Both the position numbers and the translations under genes were made by a program. The notes beneath the pieces are model-generated. The model saw nothing but the letters and a program-made list of their open reading frames with translations, did no database searches and was not told the origin of the DNA. 64,000 nt of DNA from Argentina anserina (Eukaryota > Streptophyta > Magnoliopsida > Rosales > Rosaceae), in the NCBI RefSeq assembly GCF_933775445.1, contig NC_065874.1, positions 6,467,001 to 6,531,000 on the forward strand, in the 5' to 3' direction. Positions 25,001 to 33,638 of the stretch are shown piece by piece; position 1 is the first letter of the stretch; every line of letters starts with the position of its first letter.

Positions 25001-25588
25001 ATATATTTGATGGGTCTATATGAATTCTCAAATTTCTATTATTTTACAAATTTAGTGAAATATTAATTTAGCACGTTAGCCTCAAATCAGGACCGGAAAA
25101 AAATATTATTTTAACGATGTTATTAATTAATCGAGTATTAATTTAACGCGGTTCTACTGTAGTTTTCAAAAGTATTTATGACAAGTTAATATATACATGT
25201 GAAGGTACCCATGCTTAAAACCATGCATGAAGATGTCTTGAAAAGGATGTGCTACTATGTGAAGTCAGTGGTCTATGACCAGAATACCTGCATCGTTGAA
25301 AAAGGAAAGTCACTGGACTCTATGCTCATCATTGTAGAAGGCATAATTGAATGGACTGATGTGACCACCAGTGATGGTGGAACTACAGCTTCCACAGTAG
25401 TTACGAAGGGGAAAGGTGAAATTTTTGGAGAGCAACTTTTGGATTGGGCATCCCCTAGTAACTTGTTTTCCGGCCCTGCTCCTACCTCAATCGGAGATGT
25501 CAAATGCCAATCTAATGTAGAAGCTTTTTGTCTATCGACCAAAGACTTGAGAAGTGTAGTCTCGGACTGTGATGGCAAGTGGATATAA
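8845..25588 (+). CDS. Gene B: CNGC-like protein with six tandem C-linker/CNBD modules
   Basis: I assembled 16 exons: 8845-9261, 9352-9546, 11952-12229, 12983-13094, 13589-13858, 14384-14830, 15429-15671, 17892-18332, 18587-18871, 19035-19502, 19918-20193, 20898-21347, 22640-22927, 23528-23965, 24212-24499 and 25205-25588. The product is about 1,760 aa, against roughly 700 for ordinary plant CNGCs. Exons 1-4 give the membrane core: DPLFFYIP, KCLAMDK, LAILPFPQ, QYVPNMCRLR at S4, SHVVGAFWYFFSI at S5, and NFGTNLETSS to LIGNVQ at pore/S6. Exons 5-16 are six C-linker + CNBD pairs, each open with canonical splice sites and phase 0 at both ends. The product is probably a membrane protein with a very long cytosolic tail. 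No IQ motif is seen. ATG 8845 is the first in-frame ATG. Alternatives are mutually exclusive splicing of modules or several shorter transcripts, but no promoter or start is evident between modules. Confidence 0.75.
9547..11951. other. Large intron 2 of gene B
   Basis: The equivalent intron in gene A is 165 bp; this one is 2.4 kb. It contains a terminal-inverted-repeat element candidate (10120-10884) and a CT/CCT-rich stretch near 11560-11700 with an open frame of low-complexity Ser/Pro composition. I do not regard that frame as a gene. A good acceptor, ATTTTAG, precedes exon 3. Confidence 0.6.
10120..10884. mobile_element. Candidate hAT-like element in intron 2
   Basis: It starts CAGTGACGGATCTAG and ends CTAGACCCGCCCCTG; the ends are imperfect inverted repeats. 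The termini resemble those of the element at 44965-46676. I could not find a convincing target duplication, so the exact boundaries are uncertain. No transposase frame is visible. Confidence 0.45.
12795..12838. repeat. Tandem pair of a short repeat
   Basis: TTCTTTGACATTACCTGAAG occurs twice back to back within intron 3 of gene B. It is a minor local duplication with no evident function. Confidence 0.8.
13589..14830 (+). CDS. Gene B module 1: C-linker exon 5 and CNBD exon 6
   Basis: The linker exon (13589-13858) starts AYMQ, matching the segment that follows S6 in CNGCs, and ends MDALKK. The CNBD exon (14384-14830) starts VPLLQHMDEKVL and carries FGEELLKW followed by SPKRTQ and IEAF. This is the module closest to canonical CNGCs. 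It alone keeps the arginine at the phosphate-binding-cassette position (KRT, family STRT). It is therefore the best candidate for real cyclic nucleotide binding. Both exon borders are phase 0. Confidence 0.8.
15429..18332 (+). CDS. Gene B module 2: exons 7 and 8
   Basis: The linker exon (15429-15671) starts TYIHLWEEKL and is the shortest of the six (81 codons). The CNBD exon (17892-18332) starts VPMLQKMPEPML and carries VYGEKLMSW and KKIEAF. The cassette position reads STQD, so the phosphate-binding arginine is replaced by Gln. The intron between the pair is 2.2 kb because a solo LTR and a LINE fragment inserted there, yet both exons remain open with good splice sites. Confidence 0.75.
15859..16338 (-). 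mobile_element. Solo LTR in intron 7 of gene B
   Basis: On the - strand it begins TGTTGGGTTTCCAGCCC and ends TACA, the TG...CA layout of an LTR. It matches, in reverse orientation, the element at 21864-22357, including the GCCTAAACCTAGAGCAT region that holds a TATA-type promoter in the other copy. No internal retrotransposon sequence is attached. CTAAT occurs on both sides but three bases off the left end, so the target duplication is not clean. Confidence 0.8.
16680..17500 (-). pseudogene. LINE (L1-type) reverse transcriptase 3' fragment
   Basis: Two - strand frames (about 17298-17080 and 17024-16830) resemble the zf-RVT and C-terminal part of plant LINE polyproteins: CILCKCKEKVWN, a WKKLFREARVDW stretch, then WVVCMERNKR. 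The frames are shifted relative to each other and interrupted. No full ORF2 is present, so this is a dead 5'-truncated insertion inside intron 7 of gene B. The family is recognised from its pattern, without a search. Confidence 0.6.
18587..19502 (+). CDS. Gene B module 3: exons 9 and 10
   Basis: The linker exon (18587-18871) starts VQRQLTTTPLEKIEDD and ends TALMK. The CNBD exon (19035-19502) starts VPMLQQMPISIL and carries IFGKELLNW and KRVEAF. The cassette region reads SPQY, with no arginine. The intron between them is only 163 bp and is largely an AC/AT microsatellite. The donor may be at 19503 or 9 bases later at 19512; both keep the frame. Confidence 0.75.
18992..19034. repeat. AC/AT microsatellite in intron 9
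   Basis: A run of CA dinucleotides passes into TA dinucleotides and ends at the TATAG acceptor of exon 10. It is likely to vary in length between alleles and is close enough to the splice site to affect it. Confidence 0.9.
19918..21347 (+). CDS. Gene B module 4: exons 11 and 12
   Basis: The linker exon (19918-20193) begins LEPADPGEIEDEE. Its start is uncertain, because the acceptor TATATGCAG gives phase 0 whereas sibling modules splice 12 bases earlier. The CNBD exon (20898-21347) starts VPMLKTMHEDVL and carries IFGEQLLHW and SKVEAF, with ATGD at the cassette arginine position. Its CNBD is very similar to that of module 6. A 400-bp foldback MITE lies in the intron between the two exons. Confidence 0.75.
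20403..20802. mobile_element. 400-bp foldback MITE in intron 11 of gene B
   Basis: The ends AGTCCCTATCCAGAGTGAAG and CTTCACTCTGGATAGGGACT are exact reverse complements, and similarity continues through nearly the whole element. It lies within a TA-repeat tract, so a TA target duplication is possible but cannot be shown. It has no coding capacity. Confidence 0.9.
21864..22357 (+). mobile_element. Solo LTR in intron 12 of gene B
   Basis: It starts TGTTGGGTTTTCCAGCCC and ends CACTACA. It is flanked by a perfect 5-bp duplication, GAAAT, at 21859-21863 and 22358-22362. A TATA-like CTATATAAGG lies inside at about 22042. It is the same family as the - strand copy at 15859-16338. A solo LTR forms by recombination between the two LTRs of a full element. 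Confidence 0.9.
22640..23965 (+). CDS. Gene B module 5: exons 13 and 14
   Basis: The linker exon (22640-22927) starts TYMQLQ after the acceptor CTCGAAAAG. The CNBD exon (23528-23965) starts VPMLENVPEDVF and carries LGEELLNL and TKVEAF, with SAED at the cassette arginine position (Glu, a charge reversal). Two residues are missing before the KGKPLD turn relative to sibling modules. It ends LERVDQ before a GTACC donor shared with module 4. Confidence 0.75.
23155..23275. repeat. Three tandem ~52-bp repeats in intron 13
   Basis: The motif GGGGT(G/A)TAAT..CATT followed by CACAAAAATTT and ATTCTGA is repeated three times with small changes. It is non-coding. Confidence 0.8.
24212..25588 (+). CDS. 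Gene B module 6: exons 15 and 16 (C-terminal)
   Basis: The linker exon (24212-24499) starts TYMQLQ like module 5 but ends TEHFCISTLLK, closer to module 4. The CNBD exon (25205-25588) is close to that of module 4: VPMLKTMHEDVL, IFGEQLLDW, SNVEAF, with SIGD at the cassette arginine position. It stops at TAA right after DGKWI, about 30 residues earlier than siblings. This ends the protein without the C-terminal helix and IQ region of normal CNGCs. Confidence 0.75.
24656..25160. mobile_element. MITE in intron 15 of gene B
   Basis: The left end ACAGTAAAACCTCTATAAAT and the right end TTTAACGCGGTTCTACTGT are imperfect inverted repeats. The AT-rich interior repeats ATTAATTTATCGAT-like blocks. The target duplication is not resolved in the AT-rich flanks. 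It lies just upstream of the last CNBD exon. Confidence 0.65.
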
Positions 25589-25720
25589 TCTTTCAACAAA
25601 TTCACTGAGGCGCAGCAGTTTGAACTTTGAAGTAGTAGTTGACTACTGGGCGAGGTTTAGATGATCTGAATAATTCATTTGATCTCTTTGCGTCATTAAT
25701 TTATTTTGTTTCTCCCCAAT

Positions 25721-25726
25721 AATAAA
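25721..25726 (+). terminator. Candidate polyadenylation signal of gene B
   Basis: AATAAA occurs about 130 bases after the gene B stop codon in AT-rich sequence. The position suits a plant near-upstream element. It is a short motif and not proof of the transcript end. Confidence 0.4.
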
Positions 25727-26124
25727 GTAAAAGCCTAGTATGGACTTCATTCTGTTTCTGTGGAATGATTCTGATACAAGGGATTACTGTACGCATGAGG
25801 GTACGTTTGCTGTTTTGCCACCCGTTATTTTTCCTCGACTTGTATTTCTCCTAATGCCTTGTATCGCTAATATCGTTTGCATTTTGAGAATTTGAATTTG
25901 TGATAAACCCTTCCCAAGCTCCGAACACATGGAGAGTACGTCTACTGACGAACTTGGTAATTTGTATTTAATTTCTAAAGTTTATATTAAAATTGAGGCC
26001 GAAGCGTTAAGGGGCTTGTCGATGAAGTATGCAGGCCCGTTATTAAACGTGTGACATGTTTCCCCAGTGTGAGAAACTGAAACTGCCCCAAGTCTTCAAG
26101 TGTGAAGAGAGCAGAGGTGAAGCA

Positions 26125-26900
26125 ATGGAGAGCAGCGAAGAAGAAGAGGACTTCCCATCACTAGAGAGCATCACTCCCCAGTCCAAAGTCGACTCTCTTT
26201 ACCAATCCCACACCGAAAAGGTTTGCTTTCTTCTTCTGCTGCTTCCCAAAGTTCACTTAATTATAGTGATAATTAAGAGGCAGCAGACAAGACCCAGGTT
26301 GTAAATTGATTTAGAACTGCGCTTCTTTCCATTTGTTTTTTCTCGGGGGAAAGGCGAAGCTGTTGTGCAATAGTATTGCGTTAGCAATTTACTTGTGGTT
26401 GGTCTAATACAGCCCTATGTATCGGTCTTTGTTTCTGAGTATAATAATTAATGGAGACTGGAGAGTCGTATCTTTTGGATTAATGTGATAATGTACCTAT
26501 TTCCTTGCCCTTCTCTACCTTTTGCCACTGATCTCTGGTCTACACCAACAAGATTGCTCGAAGATGAGGGCGTTTGGAGAGAAGGTACCCAACACGGGTG
26601 CAAGAAGCAACAAATGCAACCAATGTAATTTCGCTTTTTCTTGTTATTACGCTCGATCAGCAAATTAGCAACTAGGAAGATACATTTCGTCAAAGAAACT
26701 GCTAGGTTTTCTTGAATCTTAGAAAACGGAAATCACATGTAGGCTGACCCCTTTGCCTGATTGCTGAGAATGTTTCAAACGCTTCATTTGATTCGTTGTT
26801 AATATCCAAAGCATTTTTAACTTTCTCTTTTTCGATAACACTGATTAGGAAGCCAAGATGCAAACATTGCAAAGCAAACAATACAGCTGGAAGACAAAAT
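26125..26900 (+). pseudogene. Truncated exocyst EXO84C-like gene fragment
   Basis: An open first exon at 26125-26220 codes for 32 residues, [15 protein letters not shown] to YQSHTEK, ending at a GT donor. This resembles, from memory, the N-terminus of plant EXO84C, a subunit of the vesicle-tethering exocyst complex. The expected following exons are not seen. A short segment near 26850-26905 could be a coiled-coil exon remnant ending in a stop (DANIAKQTIQLED). The piece looks like an internally deleted or captured fragment. The EXO84C identity is moderately certain; the non-functional state is inferred from the missing body of the gene. Confidence 0.5.
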
Positions 26901-27179
26901 TGCCAAAGAAAATAACGAATAAAGACGAAGGCTGCAGACGAAGATGAGTATTCTTTTGATCGGGAGTTGGGACAGCCTTGGCTAATAATGGCTGGTGTCG
27001 TCCGTATGTGGTAAAATGGTCATCCCATTTTGGCCTCGTTTAACCATCCGTAATTCGGGTCAACCAAAAATACTAATATGCAATATGGGTGGAGCCATCA
27101 CCGGGTGTTGATGACCGAGCGACTTTTACATTTACCCAACTACATAATACTCACAACTGAGTGTGTCCGGTTGAATTTA

Positions 27180-28660
27180 AAAAAAAAAACAATTCCGGAA
27201 AGATTCGGTTAAAGGGTTTCCGGTTGACTCCACTTACGGACGGTCAAACAATACCCAAATCGGATGAAATTTTTACCACACGTTTTATTATATATGCCGA
27301 TCACATCAGATAGTGTCAATCTTCCATACGTTGAACTTAAATTTGTGATCAACAATGTCCACTAATGTTGTATAACATTTTAACTAGATTTAAATAAACA
27401 TGTCGCATTATGAAGCAACTATATGGAGGAAATGTCTCGTACCCAATCGACACCACCCAATGACATCGGTACACATAATTACGTGCGTGATAAAAATTTC
27501 ATCCCATTTTAGGCTCGTTTGACCGTCTGTTATTCGGGTTAATAGAAAAAAAATACTAATATGCTCTATGGGTGGAGCCATCACCTGGGCCGATGACTGA
27601 GTAGATTTTACATTCTCCCAACCACATAATACTCGCGACTGAGTATGAGAGGTCGAATTTGAAAACAAACAATTCCGGAAGGATCCAGTCAAAGCATTTC
27701 CATTTGGTAAATCGACATATTTTTCGGTTGACTCCAATTACTGACAGTCAAACAATCGTCAATTTACCACATGTTTTACTATATATGATGATCACATCGG
27801 GTGGTGTTGATTTTTCCATCATTGAAATTAAGTTCGTGATCAACAAAGTATTCACTAAGTTTGTATAACATTTTAACTATGTTTAAATAAAAAATATGTA
27901 GTATTATGAAACAACTATATGGAGGAATTGTCTTGTATCCAATCGACACCACTCGATGTTATCGGTACATATTATTATGCGCATGGTAAAAATTTCATCT
28001 CATTTCGGGCTCGTTTGACCGTCCGTTATTCGGGTCAACCAAAAAAATACTAATATGCTCTATGGGTGGAGCCATCACCGGGGGCGATGACCGAGCGGGT
28101 TTTACATTTCCCCAATCACATAATACTCGCGACTGAGTGTAAGCAGTCGAATTTAAAAAAATATATTCCAGGAAGTATCCGGTCAAAGCGTTTCCATTTG
28201 GTAAATCGGCCTATTTTTCGGTTGACTCCACCTACTGTCGGTCAAACAATCGTCAAATCGGATGAAATTTTTACCATGTGTTTTACTATATATGACAATC
28301 ACATCGGATGATGTCGATTTTTCATACGTTGAATTTAAGTTTGTGATCAACAGAGTGTCCACTAATGTTGTATAACATTTTAACTAGGTTTAAATAAACA
28401 TGTAGCATTATGAAGCAACTATATGGAGGAAATGTCTCGTATCCAATCGACACCACCAGATATCATCGGTACATACAATTACGCGTGTGGTAAATCAACA
28501 TATTTTTTGTTGATTTCACTTACGGACGGTCAAGCAATACCCAAATATGATGAAATTTTTTCCACGTGCATTATTATATGTGCCGATCACATCAAGTGGT
28601 CTCGATTTTCCATATGTTGAACTTAAGCTCGTGATCAATAAAGTGTCCACTAATGTAGTA
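27180..28660. repeat. Diverged array of ~500-bp dyad-symmetric units
   Basis: Marker CAACTATATGGAGGA recurs at about 27417, 27908 and 28412. The block TTGACTCCA...CGGTCAAACAAT recurs near 27221, 27727 and 28219. Within a unit the left part contains GATGAAATTTTTACCA and a GCCGATCACATC block, and the right part carries their reverse complement (GGTAAAAATTTCATC), so each unit is a large imperfect palindrome. Short open frames here are side effects of the repeat. Confidence 0.8.
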
Positions 28661-28889
28661 TGTTTAAATTAGTTAGGATATTGGATGATGACTAATGAGT
28701 TTGGGCTTTAGGCTTGGGATTGAGTTTGGATTTGGGTATTGTTATTACTTTTTATTTTTTTACATTTATTGGATTTGGTGATTAGAGTTTAGTGTATATG
28801 GTATAGGGTTTGGAGTTTCAAGGTTAGGGTTGTGCAATTGTTTTTTGAATTATTATTTTTTCTAATTTTAAAGTTAGAATTTTATATCT

Positions 28890-31800
28890 TATTTTTTTTC
28901 GTATAACGTGCGGCGTCACCTTGCGGAACACCTAAAGCGGAGGCCACGGTCAAATGCAGTCAAATATGGGTATTAACATGATATTATCGTTGACCGAGGC
29001 ATCGGGCGGTCCAACAACATTCAAATCCTACAAATTTTCACTGGGGATCCTTAAAATATATATTTAATGTATCGGATGGTGTCGATCGACCGTATTAGGC
29101 CGTCGGGATTACGAGAGCCAAGGTGTGACCTAATGTTTACTAACCTAAATAGCTTGCTTAGTAGGAATGGGGGATCTTAAAAGTACTTTTCAATTACGAA
29201 AAGGAGGTCAATTATCGGGGCCAGTCGATGTCTTCCTCCCTATTACGTAGGCAAGGTGTAAACATTTGGTCCCAATCAGGACTCGTTCGGCTGTCAGAGT
29301 ATTCGGTCAACGCTAGACTACCCTAAACCCCCCTAAAGGGGGCGACATGCTCAGAGGGGGGGGGGGGGGGGGGGGGCGGAGGGGCGTGCCCAGCACATTT
29401 AGAACGGCCTATTTTTTCCAGTATAACGTGCGCCGTCGCCTTGCGGAACCACTTAAGCGAAGGTCATGGTCAAAAATGGTCAAATTTGGATATTAACATG
29501 ATATTATCGTTGACTGATGCATCAGACGGTCCAACGACATCTAAATCCTACGACATTTAACCGGATATCCTTAATAGATATACTGAACATATCGGCTGGT
29601 GCCGATCGACCGTATCCGGCCATCGTGATCACGAGTCCTAAGGTGTGACCTAATTTTTACTAACCTAAATAGCTTGCTTAATAAGAAATTGGGGGATCTT
29701 GAAATAATTTTTAATTACGGAAGAGAGGTCAACAATCGGGCCCAGTGAATGCCTCTCTTCCTATTACGTGGGAGACGTGTAAAAATTTGGTCTCAATCGG
29801 GACTCGTCCGTCGGACTATTCGGTCAACGCTAAACTACCCTAAACACCCATAAAGGGGGGGGGGGGGGGGGGCGACGTACTCAGAAGGGGGGCGGAGGGG
29901 CGTGCCCAGCCCATTTAGATTGACCTATTTTTTTCAGTACAACGTGCGGCGTCGCCTTGGGGAACCCCTTAGGTGGAGGCCGCAGTCAAATACGGTCAAA
30001 TATGGATATTAACATGATATTACCGTTGACTGATGCATCGGACGGTCCAATGACATCTAAATCCTACGAAAAGTCACCGGATATCCTGAATAGATATAAT
30101 GAACATATCGGCTGGTGCCGATCGACCGTATTCGGCCGTCTAGATCACGAGTCCCAAGGTGTGACATAATATTTACTAACCTAAATAGCTTGCTTAATAA
30201 GAAATTTGGGGATCTTGAAATAATTTTTAATTACGGAAGAGAGGTCAACGATCGGGCCCAATGAATGCCTCACTTCCTATTACGTGGGTGATGTGTAAAA
30301 ATTTGGTCCCAATCGGGACTCGTCCGTCGGACTATTTGGTCAACGCTAAACTACCCTAAACCGGGAGAGGGGGGGGGGGGCGACGTGCTTAGACGGGGGC
30401 GGAGGGGCGTGCTTAGCACATTTAGAATGACCTATTTTTTCTAGTACAACGTGCGGCGTCGCCTCGCGGAACCCCTTAGGTGGAGGCTGCAGTCAAATAT
30501 GGATATTAACATGATATTACCGTTGACTAATGCATCGGACGGTCCAACGACATCTAAATCCTACGAAATTTCACCGGATATCCAGAATAGATATAGTGAA
30601 CGTATCGACCGTATCCGACTGTCAGGATCATGAGTCCCAAGGTGTGACCTAATATTTACTAACCAAAATAGCTTGCTTAATAAGAAATTGGGGGATCTTG
30701 TAATAATTTTCAATTACAGAAGAGAGTTCAACGATCGGGCCCAGTCGATGCCTCCCTTCCCATTAGTGGGCGACGTGTAAAAATTTGGTCCTAATCGGGA
30801 CTCGTTCGGCCGTCGGATTATTCGGTCAATGTTAAACTACCCTAAACCGCCCTAAAGGGGGCGACGTGCTCAGAGTAGGGCGGAGGGGCGTGCCCGAAAC
30901 ATTTAGAATGACCTATTGTTTCCAGTACAACGTGCGGCATCGGCTCGCAGAACCCCTTAAGCGGTGGCCGCGGTAAATATGGTCAAATATGGATATTAAC
31001 ATGATATTACCGTTGACTGATTCATTGGACGGTCTAACGACATCCAAATCTTACGAAATTTCACCGGATTTCCTGAATAGATATACTAAACTTATCGGCT
31101 GGGGCCGATCGACCGTATCTGGCCGTCAGGATCACGAATGCCAATGTGTGACCATTAATTTACTAACCTAAATAGCTTGCTTAATAAGAAATTGGGGGAT
31201 CTACTAATAATTTTTAATTATGGAAGAGAGGTCAACGATTGGGCCCAGTCGATGCCTCCCTTTCTATTACATGGACAACGTGTAAAAATTTGGTCCTAAT
31301 CAAGACTCGTTCGACTGTCGGACTATTCGGTTAACACTAAACTACCCTAAACCCCACCTAAGGGGGGTGACGTGCTCAGAATAGGGCAGAGGGGCGTGCC
31401 CGGCACAGTTAGAACGACCTATTTTTTCCAGTACAACATGCGGCATCGCCTCACGAAACCCCTTAAGCGGAGGCCGCGGTCAAATACGGTCAAATATGGA
31501 TATTAATATGATATTACCGTTGACTGATGCATCAGACGGTGCAACGACATCCAAATTCTACGAAATTTCACCGAATATCCTGAATAGATATACTTAACGT
31601 ATCGGCTGGTGCCGATCGACCGTATCCGGCCGTCGGGATCACGAGTCCCAAGGTGTGACATAATATTTACTAACCTAAATAGCTTGCTTAATAATAAATT
31701 TGGGGATCTTGGAATAATTTTTAATTATGGAAGAGAGGTCAACGATCCGGCCCAGTCGATGCCTCCCTTCCTATTACGTGGGTGACGTGTAAATATTTTG

Positions 31801-32440
31801 TCCCAATCGGGACTCATTCGACCGTCGGACTATTCGGTCAACGCTAAACTACCCTAAACCCCCCTAAGGAGGCGACGTGCTCAAAGGGGGGGGGGGGGGG
31901 GGGGGTGGAGGGGCGTGCCCAGCACATTTAGAACGACCAATTTTTTCCAGTACAACGTGCGGCATCGCCTCGCGGAACACCTTAAGCGGAGGCCGCTGTC
32001 AAATATGGTCAAATATGGATATTAACATGATATTACCTTTGACTGTTGCATCAGACGGTCCAACGACATCTAAATGCTACGAAATTTCACTGGATATCCT
32101 TAATAGATATACTGAACGTGTTGGCTGGTGCTGATCGACCGTATCCCGCCGTTGGGATCATGAGTCCCAAGGTGTGACCTAATTTTTTTAAACCTAAGTA
32201 GCTTGCTTATAAGAAATTGGGGGATCTTGAAATACTTTTCAATTACGGAAGAGAGGTCAATGATCGGGGGTAGCCGATGCTTCCCTTCCTATTACGTGGG
32301 CGACATGTAAAAATTTGGTCCAAATCGAGACTCGTTCAACCGTCGGACTATTCGGTCAACGCTAAACCACCCTAAACCCTCCTAAGGGGGACGATGTGCG
32401 TGGAAGGGACCGGATGGCCACAGACGGCACAATTGAAACG
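28890..32440. repeat. Tandem satellite-like array, ~500-bp monomers, seven units
   Basis: The start marker CAGTACAACGTGCGGC (with variants) recurs at about 28895, 29420, 29936, 30443, 30924, 31432 and 31950, and a degenerate copy occurs at about 32455. Spacing is 480-520 bp. Each unit contains ATGGATATTAACATGATATT, GGCTGGTGCCGATCGACCG, CTAAATAGCTTGCTTAATAA, AACTACCCTAAACC and a G-rich tract. Four units have long uninterrupted G runs: 29356-29376, 29855-29872, 30369-30380 and 31886-31905. The two halves of a unit are distant reverse complements. No protein is encoded. Confidence 0.9.
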
Positions 32441-33160
32441 GCCTATTTTTTTATCATACAACATGTGGTGTCGCCTCGCGGAACCCCTAAAGTGGAAGCC
32501 GCGGTGAAATGCGGTCAAATATGGATATTAACATGATATTACCGTTGACCGATTCATCAAACGGTCAAACGACATCTAAATCAGATGAAATTTTACGGGG
32601 TCTGTACATATATATACCGATCAAATCGGCTGGTGTCGATCAACCGTATTCCGAACTAGTAGTCGATCGCGAAAGTGTCCACTAATGTATCATAACCTTA
32701 TTATATTAGGTTTTAAAAAAACTATTGTATTACGAAGTGACTATATGAAAGAACTTCTCGGGATTGATCGACACCAGCCGATGTGATCACTATATATATT
32801 TAGTGATGCTATAAAAATTTCATCAAATTCGGACCTCATTTGGCTGTCGGAATTTCCGGTAAACCAAAAAACACTAACAATACGCCCTAAGAGAGGACCT
32901 ATTATGGGGATGCGAACGCTGAAAACCATTTGCATATTTGAAATCACCTAATTTTTGTCACCGAGCGTGCTTGGTTGAATCGAGAAAACTCATTTGTTAA
33001 AACCTCGATCAATGAAGTTTTAATATGTCAAAACGTTTTTTTACTCTATGTACGGACGGTCAAACCATGTCTAAAGCTGGCGAAATTTTTACGGTGTCCC
33101 TAAATATATATACCGATCACATCGGCTGGTGTCGATCGACTGTATTCCGAAATTCAAATT
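32441..33160. repeat. Palindromic unit flanking the satellite array
   Basis: The left arm near 32580-32650 (GATGAAATTTTACGG, ACCGATCAAATCGGCTGGTG) is the reverse complement of the right arm near 32770-32850 (CACCAGCCGATGTGATCA, AAAAATTTCATC), centred near 32700. A third partial arm follows at 33050-33150. It joins the array types at 27.2 and 28.9 kb and matches the units at 57.5-58.2 kb. Confidence 0.8.
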
Positions 33161-33329
33161 TATTTATGACATTTTTGAGATTGTTTTCCAATTGTTTTTA
33201 TTGATTTAAAGATATGAATTAGGTTTTTGGCTTTGAAAAACCCCAAGCCCAGCTCTTTCCTCTTTTAAAATTAAAGGCCCGAGCCCAATCGATTAACCCA
33301 ACTCTCTTCTCTCTCTTAAGCTTGCCAAC

Positions 33330-33332
<3 letters not shown>

Positions 33333-33374
<42 letters not shown>
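33333..33374. repeat. (CT)n microsatellite
   Basis: About 21 uninterrupted CT dinucleotides. Nothing else is attached. Confidence 0.95.
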
Positions 33375-33378
<4 letters not shown>

Positions 33379-33638
33379 TTTTCGACAACACAACAGCGCT
33401 CCCATTTTTTCACTTTGCCCCCTGTATTCAATTTTTTTCATGCACCCCAAAAAGGCAAGGTCAATGCCTCCTAAATCATCCACTATTTAATCCAATGGTA
33501 CTTATACAAGGTAATTGATCCAATGGTCTTTATGGAATTGAATTTTCATTAATCTGATTGCACTATTATTCAGAAAAAAAAATCTGACTGCACCATGTTT
33601 ATTTACATTAGTTTGCAAAAACAAGGAGCAGAAGACAA

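Noticed and set aside
13589..25588. Modules 2-6 as separate solitary-CNBD genes
   Set aside because: No start codon, promoter or polyadenylation signal is evident between modules, and all borders look like internal phase-0 exons. Transcript data could change this.
27659..32134. Several 60-85-codon frames in the repeat arrays
   Set aside because: They recur with the monomer (for example MDINMILPLTD) and are by-products of the repeat, often broken in other units.
28890..32440. CRISPR-like array
   Set aside because: The units are ~500 bp and tandem without unique spacers, in a plant genome.
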